Of a stretch of DNA of 18,936 nucleotides, positions 14,152 through 18,936 are shown piece by piece. How positions within the stretch are numbered: the stretch's first letter is position 1; each line of letters begins with the position of its first letter. A program made the translations under genes and the position numbers. Location: positions 12,652 through 31,587 of the forward strand of contig DIKR01000063.1 of assembly GCA_002424625.1 (NCBI GenBank). The letters are read 5' to 3'. A model generated the notes under the pieces. The model did not search any database. It had not been told where the DNA came from and saw only the letters and a program-made list of their open reading frames with translations. This stretch comes from Desulfuromonadaceae bacterium UBA5613 (GTDB taxonomy: Bacteria > Desulfobacterota > Desulfuromonadia > Desulfuromonadales > UBA2197).

Positions 14152-14856
14152 ATGATTCAAGTCAGCAAATTGGGTAAGAGTTACAGCCGGGACCGTGCTG
14201 TATTGTCAGACATCTCCTTCACCTTGGCGAAAGGAGAGTTTGCTTATGTAACGGGGACTTCCGGTTCCGGCAAGTCCACTCTGCTTCGCCTGTTATACGG
14301 CGCGGAACGTCCGAATAATGGAACTATTTCGATTAACGGGGTCAGTGTCAACCGCTGCAGTTCCTTTGCGCTTGCGCAGTTACGCAGTAAACTGGGATTA
14401 GTCTTTCAGGATTTCAAATTGCTCCCCGAGCGGAATATTTTTGAAAATATTGCTCTTCCCCTCGAAATCCAGGGGAAAGGGCAAACAGAAATCAGTAAAC
14501 GGGTTCAGCAATCCTTGCACTATGTTGGTCTTGAACAAAAGATGCGAACGTTACCGCAACAATTATCGGCCGGAGAACAGCAACGGGTGGCTATTGCCCG
14601 CGCCTTGGTTGTCGATCCCGTCGTCCTTTTGGCGGACGAACCGACCGGAAATATCGATCCTGAACATATGGCCGGAATTCTTGAACTCTTCAAAGGGGCA
14701 AACGCTCGCGGTACGACAATACTGATGGCAACACACGATTACAGTATTCTTCGGCGCTCTCCGAGGCGCACCCTGCATCTGGTCAATGGACAACTTGATA
14801 ACGACATCTCTCTTGAATCGATTTTACAAACAGAGAGGGCTCATGTCGGGAATTGA
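14152..14856 (+). CDS. ftsE: Cell-division ABC transporter ATPase
   Basis: The 234-residue ATPase carries Walker A GTSGSGKS (residues 35-42, K41), the Q-loop FQDFKLLPERNIFENI typical of FtsE, the signature LSAGEQQR (138-145), Walker B VVLLADEP (157-164, catalytic E163) and the H-loop ATHDYSI. With FtsX it forms a complex that uses ATP hydrolysis to control septal peptidoglycan cutting from the inner face of the membrane. ATG 14152 is the family start, with AGGAG about 13 bases upstream, somewhat far. It begins 7 bases after the second pseudopilin, so it may be transcribed with the secretion operon, and overlaps ftsX by 14 bases. A LolD-like role is unlikely given the ftsX partner. Confidence 0.93.
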   Translation: MIQVSKLGKSYSRDRAVLSDISFTLAKGEFAYVTGTSGSGKSTLLRLLYGAERPNNGTISINGVSVNRCSSFALAQLRSKLGLVFQDFKLLPERNIFENIALPLEIQGKGQTEISKRVQQSLHYVGLEQKMRTLPQQLSAGEQQRVAIARALVVDPVVLLADEPTGNIDPEHMAGILELFKGANARGTTILMATHDYSILRRSPRRTLHLVNGQLDNDISLESILQTERAHVGN

Positions 14857-15733
14857 TCTGTTAAAACGGGGAATCACCCCTTTGCGTCAACATCCATGGT
14901 TTACTTTGATGGGAGTGACCTCGGTCGCTGTCGCTCTGACATTGATCGCCCTTTTTGCCCTCATCAGCCTTAATATGCAAAGGGCGGTAGGGGACTGGAG
15001 TCGTGATTTTCAGATTGTAATCTATCTTGATCCTCCCCCGGATGAAACAGTTGCCCGTCAGTGGCAGATTGCTCTGGGCAGCATGGCCGAGACAGAAGAA
15101 GTGACCTACGTCTCATCAGCGGAGGCGTTGCAGCGTTTCAGCGCGCGCCTTGGCAATGATGCCTCGCTTCTCAGTGGCATCGGTAACGATATCCTGCCGG
15201 CATCATTTACGTTAAAGCTTCGACCGGAGTTTCGTCAACGTGATGCAGTGAAACTTCTGGTTGACCGGATCGCGCAAAAAAATGAGTGGCGGGACGTTCA
15301 CTATGGTTCAGGGTGGATAGAGCGTTTCGATGCTGTGCGCCGGTTGATGCGTATCAGTGGTATTGTCCTTGGACTATTCCTCTTTTTATCCGCCTTTTTA
15401 ATCGTTGCCACGACTATCCGGCTTATTTTGCTGACGCGAAAGAGCGAAATTGAGCTGTTTCGCTTGCTCGGCGCTACTCCAGTATATATCGGACTCCCCT
15501 TTTTACTCGAAGGAGGAGTACTCGGTATTTTGGGAGGGACAGTTGCACTTTCTCTGGTTTATCTTTTCTATCAAGTCGGGTTGCAGCAGGGACTCCTGTC
15601 ATTACTGCAATTACTTGGAGTTGAACGTATTGTCTTTCTCCCGCCCCTATGGCAATTTTCCTTGATCATCGGTGGTGCTGCTCTCGGTTTTTTCGCAAGT
15701 TTTGTTGCGATGCGGCGCCTGTCGAAAGTATAA
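14843..15733 (+). CDS. ftsX: Cell-division ABC transporter permease
   Basis: The 296-residue protein has the FtsX layout: a first membrane helix (about residues 22-47), a periplasmic loop of around 110 residues containing the VIYLDPPPDE strand, and three further helices near 172-197, 213-240 and 266-283. The conserved EIELFRLLGATPVYIGLPFLLEG block between helices 2 and 3 is the family signature. The periplasmic loop recruits EnvC-type or PcsB-type hydrolase regulators, and an EnvC-like gene lies two genes downstream. ATG 14843 has GAGAGGG 3-4 bases upstream and was preferred over an in-frame ATG 57 bases earlier, which lies deeper in ftsE. Confidence 0.93.
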   Translation: MSGIDLLKRGITPLRQHPWFTLMGVTSVAVALTLIALFALISLNMQRAVGDWSRDFQIVIYLDPPPDETVARQWQIALGSMAETEEVTYVSSAEALQRFSARLGNDASLLSGIGNDILPASFTLKLRPEFRQRDAVKLLVDRIAQKNEWRDVHYGSGWIERFDAVRRLMRISGIVLGLFLFLSAFLIVATTIRLILLTRKSEIELFRLLGATPVYIGLPFLLEGGVLGILGGTVALSLVYLFYQVGLQQGLLSLLQLLGVERIVFLPPLWQFSLIIGGAALGFFASFVAMRRLSKV

Positions 15734-15734
15734 T
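15705..15734 (+). promoter_or_regulatory. Candidate promoter for the zinc-ribbon gene
   Basis: TTGCGA (15705-15710), an 18-base spacer and a perfect TATAAT (15729-15734) sit at the very end of ftsX. The predicted start near 15741 gives a leader of about 67 bases before ATG 15808. It could serve the zinc-ribbon gene and the envC-like and protease genes beyond it. Confidence 0.4.
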
Positions 15735-15807
15735 TAATAAGTGAATTGGTGCTGCCCTTTTCGGTGGCTATATTTCCTTCCACAACTCATTGACGAAAGG
15801 ATTTTTC

Positions 15808-15984
15808 ATGAAGTGCCCGAATTGTCACGACCGCAAGCACATTGACGTAGAAATTGGTGATGGATTTACTGACAACGATACACGTGAGTGCTTAACCTGT
15901 GGCGCGGTTTGGTTCTACAGTGAAGCTGAAAGTCACTTCAAAATAATCAAAGAAGGAAACGCGGCGCTGAAAAAAGAACTTTAG
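15808..15984 (+). CDS. Small zinc-ribbon protein of unknown function
   Basis: The predicted 58-residue protein contains CPNC (C3, C6) and CLTC (C28, C31), a four-cysteine zinc ribbon, followed by a charged helical tail (ESHFKIIKEGNAALKKEL). It has no signal peptide and should be cytoplasmic. I do not recognise a characterised family. Small ribbons of this kind bind nucleic acid or protein partners, so a regulatory role is possible but not shown. ATG 15808 follows AAAGGA at 6 bases and is preferred over a TTG 18 bases earlier. It is placed between ftsX and the EnvC-like gene, in the same direction, with a candidate promoter of its own. Confidence 0.7.
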   Translation: MKCPNCHDRKHIDVEIGDGFTDNDTRECLTCGAVWFYSEAESHFKIIKEGNAALKKEL

Positions 15985-16073
15985 CATAAATTTTTTAGGT
16001 AATAATTACGTTCCAGCCGTTATTTCCTGTGGTGAAAGTTTTGACGCGATACGTGAAATCGAGAAGCATAAAG

Positions 16074-17243
16074 GTGGAAAAGTGGGGAGATTTCCGTTTT
16101 TCTAGTTTTATTTTCGGGACAATTCTCCTGTTGATCATGTTTTTCTGTTTGCAACAGAGTGCTTCAGCCGCTGGCGAAGATCTCGATGCAAGCCGAAAAG
16201 AACTGGAAGAAATACGTCAAAGGATTGGCAAAACGAGTCGCACCCTCGAACAGAAAAAGCGTGCTGAAAAATTAGCGGATTCCGATCTGAAAAAGGTTGA
16301 AAAGTCACTGGTGAGGATGACGGCCCGGGTCGCTGCGATCAGTTCCGAGCTTAATCAGTTAACCGCCAGGATTCGGCGTGCCGAGAGTGACCTGGGGCAG
16401 ACGGGTGCGCAGATTGACGATTTGAGCAGTCTGGTTAAGCAGCGATTGATTGCCTTGTACAAAGGGGGGGAAACCAATCTGGCTCAATCGATCTTCACTC
16501 CTGGTCCGGCTTCAGAAGTTTCAAATGATTTTGTCTATTTACAAAAAATCGTTCAACATGATCGCGAATTGTTGGGCGGTTATCAGCTCAGACTTAATCA
16601 TCAGAATCAGAATCTCCAGCAACTTGCCTCTCTACGCCAGAACCAGTTGCGATTAAAAAAAGAGATGGAAAAAGAGCGACAGGAGATGATGCAGCTCACG
16701 AAAATGAAAGAAGATCTTCTCCTGCGAGTACGCAAGGACAAGAATTCACTGTCTCGCCAATTAACGGACCTACAGGGACGGGCTAAACGAATTGATGGTC
16801 TTATCCGTAATTTTGAAGCAACCAGAAATCGTCAGCCATCGGCTCCGGGGACATTGTTCTCCGGGCAAAAAGGACGGCTGTCCTGGCCGGTTAATGGGCG
16901 CGTACGGATCCCCTTTGGTAATAGCCGGCATCCGGATTTGGGGACCCCCTACCAAAGTCACGGGATTGAAATTGAAGTCTCCGGTAATTTACCGGTCAGA
17001 TCAGTCTGGTCGGGAAAGGTTGTTTTTGCCAATGCGTTCAAGGGCTACAACAACCTCCTGATTATCGATCATGGGGATAGTTATTACACACTGTATGCAC
17101 AAGCGGCGTCACTGTCCTGCAAAGTTGGCGACAAAATCAGTCAAGGACAGGTTGTAGCGCAGACAGACGGCAGTGCAGGACGTTTTTATTTTGAAATCCG
17201 CAAGGGGGGAACCCCCCTCAATCCAAAAAGCTGGTTGCAATAA
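16074..17243 (+). CDS. envC: EnvC-like murein hydrolase activator with degenerate LytM (M23) domain
   Basis: The 389-residue protein starts with a signal peptide (hydrophobic core about 11-26, cleavage near SASAA at 29-33). A long two-part coiled coil spans about 37-255, then a LytM/M23 domain of about 120 residues. All zinc ligands of an active M23 enzyme appear replaced: the HxxxD motif reads SHGIE (S295, E299), the YAH histidine is Gln343, and the HxH motif reads RFY (R370, Y372). E. coli EnvC is degenerate in the same places and works as an amidase activator bound to FtsX. The nearby ftsEX supports that role here. The start is uncertain: GTG 16074 has GAGAAG 7 bases upstream and gives a normal signal peptide; the frame also allows GTG 16029, adding 15 basic-rich residues. 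Confidence 0.85.
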   Translation: MEKWGDFRFSSFIFGTILLLIMFFCLQQSASAAGEDLDASRKELEEIRQRIGKTSRTLEQKKRAEKLADSDLKKVEKSLVRMTARVAAISSELNQLTARIRRAESDLGQTGAQIDDLSSLVKQRLIALYKGGETNLAQSIFTPGPASEVSNDFVYLQKIVQHDRELLGGYQLRLNHQNQNLQQLASLRQNQLRLKKEMEKERQEMMQLTKMKEDLLLRVRKDKNSLSRQLTDLQGRAKRIDGLIRNFEATRNRQPSAPGTLFSGQKGRLSWPVNGRVRIPFGNSRHPDLGTPYQSHGIEIEVSGNLPVRSVWSGKVVFANAFKGYNNLLIIDHGDSYYTLYAQAASLSCKVGDKISQGQVVAQTDGSAGRFYFEIRKGGTPLNPKSWLQ

Positions 17244-17292
17244 CTCATTGCCGATTTGGGTGTTTTAGCGATACCAACAGGAATTTTTTTTG

Positions 17293-18594
17293 ATGAAGAG
17301 ATTGCAAAAAATCCTCTTAACCATCTTTTTGTTCATTCTTTGTCCCGTGGCGGTTGCCCCTTTTGCCCGACTTTCCTGGGCAGAAGAAGTCAACCCCTAT
17401 CAGGAATTGCAACAACTGACGGATGTTATGGCAATTATTCGGCGCAATTATGTCGACGAAGTGCCCTTGAAAACATTGGTCGACGGAGCAATTCACGGCA
17501 TGCTGGCATCTCTTGATCCTCATTCTTCCTTTCTTTCTCCTGAAGACTATAAAGAAATGCAGTCCGATATGTCCGGAGAATTTATCGGCCTGGGTCTGGA
17601 TGTGACGATCCGGGATGAAGAACTTGTTGTGATAGCGCCGCTGGAAGGAAGTCCCGCCGAAAAGGCCGGTATTATTGCCGGTGACCGGGTGGTAAAAATT
17701 GACAGTCGCAATACCCGGGATATCGAAAACGTCATGGATGCGCTCCGTTTGTTGCGCGGGGTTAAGGGGAGTTCAATAACACTGACAATCATGCGCGAGG
17801 GGTTTGATAGCCCCAAAGAATTTACTTTGCAGCGCGATCTCATCAAGATTATCAGTGTACACTCCAGTTCCCTTGAGCCAGGCTATGGTTATTTGCGTAT
17901 TGCCCAGTTCCAGGCGACAACTGCTGCCGAGGTTGCCAGGGAACTGACCCAACTCCATCAGGAAAGTCCCCACGGTTTCAAAGGTCTGATTCTTGATCTG
18001 CGTAACAATAGTGGCGGCCTCCTTGATCAAGCCGTGAATGTGGCCAATTTCTTTCTGGAAAAAGGTCTGATTGTTTATACCGAGGGGAGAGAACCGGGAA
18101 GTCTATTGCAATTTAGTGCTCAACAACGAGGAACCGAACCTGATTATCCGTTGATCATTCTGATAAATAACGGCAGTGCCAGTGCTGCTGAAATTGTGGC
18201 GGGGGCATTGCAGGATCACGGTCGTGCTTTACTCCTCGGTACGAAAAGCTTTGGCAAAGGTTCAGTGCAAACGATCCTTCCCCTGCGCGATGATTACGGG
18301 CTGAGGCTGACCACGGCTCGTTACTTTACTCCCAAAGGAACGTCCATTCAGGCTCTCGGAATAACTCCGGATATAGTCGTTGCCGCCAGGCAGGGGAAGT
18401 TGGTTCGCGCCGAGCATTACAGTGAAAAAGATCTCCCGCATCATATCGCCGCAACGGGAAATCAGGAAACTTTGAAAAAGAACAACGGAGTAAAAAAACT
18501 GGAGACAGGTGAAGAAGATAACCAATTGCAATACGCTCTGGATATCCTTAAGGGAAGAAATATTCTGGAGTCTGTAATGAAGGGGCCGGGCTGA
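17293..18594 (+). CDS. ctpA: Periplasmic C-terminal processing protease (S41)
   Basis: The 433-residue protein has a signal peptide (about residues 1-30, ending SWA), an N-terminal helical region with SLDPHSSFL, a PDZ domain (about 90-170, with GLGLDV and GSPAEKAGI), and an S41 protease core. The catalytic Ser297 lies in GSASAAE and Lys322 in FGKG, 25 residues apart as in E. coli Prc, so the enzyme looks active. CtpA/Prc proteases trim or degrade periplasmic proteins and control peptidoglycan hydrolases, which suits its place after the EnvC-like gene. ATG 17293 has CAGGAA about 10 bases before it; a TTG directly upstream is less likely. The last 60 residues are charged and of no known domain. 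Confidence 0.93.
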   Translation: MKRLQKILLTIFLFILCPVAVAPFARLSWAEEVNPYQELQQLTDVMAIIRRNYVDEVPLKTLVDGAIHGMLASLDPHSSFLSPEDYKEMQSDMSGEFIGLGLDVTIRDEELVVIAPLEGSPAEKAGIIAGDRVVKIDSRNTRDIENVMDALRLLRGVKGSSITLTIMREGFDSPKEFTLQRDLIKIISVHSSSLEPGYGYLRIAQFQATTAAEVARELTQLHQESPHGFKGLILDLRNNSGGLLDQAVNVANFFLEKGLIVYTEGREPGSLLQFSAQQRGTEPDYPLIILINNGSASAAEIVAGALQDHGRALLLGTKSFGKGSVQTILPLRDDYGLRLTTARYFTPKGTSIQALGITPDIVVAARQGKLVRAEHYSEKDLPHHIAATGNQETLKKNNGVKKLETGEEDNQLQYALDILKGRNILESVMKGPG

Positions 18595-18598
18595 TCGG

Positions 18599-18936
18599 AT
18601 GGAAGAGGCACAAAACAAGAAAAAGGGTTCAGTTAAAGGGAAGAAATCCAGAAAGGGATCGTCAAAAAAGCGATCCTTTTTTTTCAAGCCTGCCACGATA
18701 ATTCTGATTTTTTTGACGACCCTCCTGCTGCTGCTTGGGATCCTTTATTTGGCCCGCGTTCAGCATTGGTTTGCGCCACCTGTGGCTAGTAAGCCAGCAA
18801 CTACAGTGAAACCGGTCCAGCAAGGGAAAGGACTTGCGACAACGATAAAAGATCCTGTGCCGGCTGAGCAGTATAACAAGCCCCTGACGCAGCCGGATAT
18901 TTACGATCCGCTGCTTCGTGAGCAGGGGGGGCCGTT
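18599..18936 (+). CDS. Membrane-anchored protein, 5' part only; probably YibQ-type divergent polysaccharide deacetylase
   Basis: An open frame runs from ATG 18599 to the window end, giving 112 complete codons. It encodes a Lys/Ser-rich cytoplasmic tail (residues 1-25), one membrane helix (about 29-50, ATIILIFLTTLLLLLGILYL) and a Pro/Thr-rich periplasmic linker. The catalytic part lies outside the window. In E. coli and many relatives, yibQ (divergent polysaccharide deacetylase) follows envC, and here the gene follows envC-ctpA after 4 bases, so that identity is inferred from context only. A membrane-bound peptidoglycan-related or Sec-linked protein is also possible. The ribosome site before ATG 18599 is weak (GGGG about 11 bases upstream). 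Confidence 0.6.
   Translation, partial: MEEAQNKKKGSVKGKKSRKGSSKKRSFFFKPATIILIFLTTLLLLLGILYLARVQHWFAPPVASKPATTVKPVQQGKGLATTIKDPVPAEQYNKPLTQPDIYDPLLREQGGP
18652..18684 (+). terminator. Terminator-like hairpin inside the start of the last gene
   Basis: GGATCG (18656-18661) pairs with CGATCC (18671-18676) across a 9-base loop and is followed at once by eight T's; A-T pairs extend the stem. It has the form of an intrinsic terminator but lies in codons 19-29 of the downstream gene. It may end part of the ctpA transcripts or act as a translation-dependent attenuator, or be a by-product of Lys and Phe codons. Confidence 0.45.

Noticed and set aside
16913..16957. Inverted repeat CTTTGGTA/TACCAAAG inside the EnvC-like gene
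   Set aside because: It is 29 bases apart and within conserved coding sequence; most likely a by-product of codons.
17204..17217. GGGGGG-AA-CCCCCC palindrome near the end of the EnvC-like gene
   Set aside because: It encodes the normal KGGTPLNP segment found in the family; runs of six are short for phase variation.

Overview
The window reads as a chromosomal segment of a delta-proteobacterium of the Desulfuromonadales/Geobacterales type. This assignment is an inference. It rests on moderate GC, protein-level resemblance of the genes, a class II fructose bisphosphatase, and an atypical type II secretion operon built from PilM/PilN/PilO-like parts of the kind known from Geobacter (the Oxp system). 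Coding density is high, no stretch over about 210 bases lacks a gene, and I see no RNA genes, insertion sequences, CRISPR arrays or phage genes.

Left part (1-2752, minus strand): a secreted rhodanese-domain protein, then trpE (anthranilate synthase component I), then a secreted NodB-type polysaccharide deacetylase, all in the same direction. A divergent intergenic region (2753-2955) carries candidate promoters for both sides. To its right lie glpX (class II fructose-1,6-bisphosphatase) and a cytidylate-kinase-like protein fused to a C-terminal BON domain. A perfect 18-bp hairpin at 4852-4891 closes this unit.

Middle part (4923-14144, plus strand): a tightly packed secretion operon of gspF, gspE, PilM-like, PilN-like, PilO-like, GspC/PilP-like, a lipoprotein secretin (gspD), and two tandem GspG-type pseudopilins. 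Several neighbours overlap by 4-17 bases. The machine is a hybrid: the ATPase, platform protein, secretin and pseudopilins match type II secretion, while the inner-membrane alignment complex is the separate M/N/O set of type IV pili. The secretin is a TPR-STN-N1-secretin-cohesin protein. No prepilin peptidase, minor pseudopilins or obvious cargo gene lies in the window.

Right part (14152-18936, plus strand): ftsE and ftsX follow the pseudopilins after only 7 bases. Then come a small zinc-ribbon protein, an EnvC-like coiled-coil/LytM protein whose zinc-binding residues are lost, a C-terminal processing protease (S41/CtpA), and the start of a membrane-anchored protein that runs off the end. By position that last gene is likely the YibQ-type divergent polysaccharide deacetylase. 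This is a cell-separation module: FtsEX energises EnvC, which in known systems activates amidases that cut septal peptidoglycan. Its placement directly behind an envelope-spanning secretion operon is the main theme of the window.

I do not see a clearly new defence or mobile system. The items most worth a second look are the secretin architecture, the kinase-BON fusion, the degenerate EnvC and PilM-like proteins, the orphan zinc-ribbon gene, and a terminator-like hairpin inside the start of the last gene.
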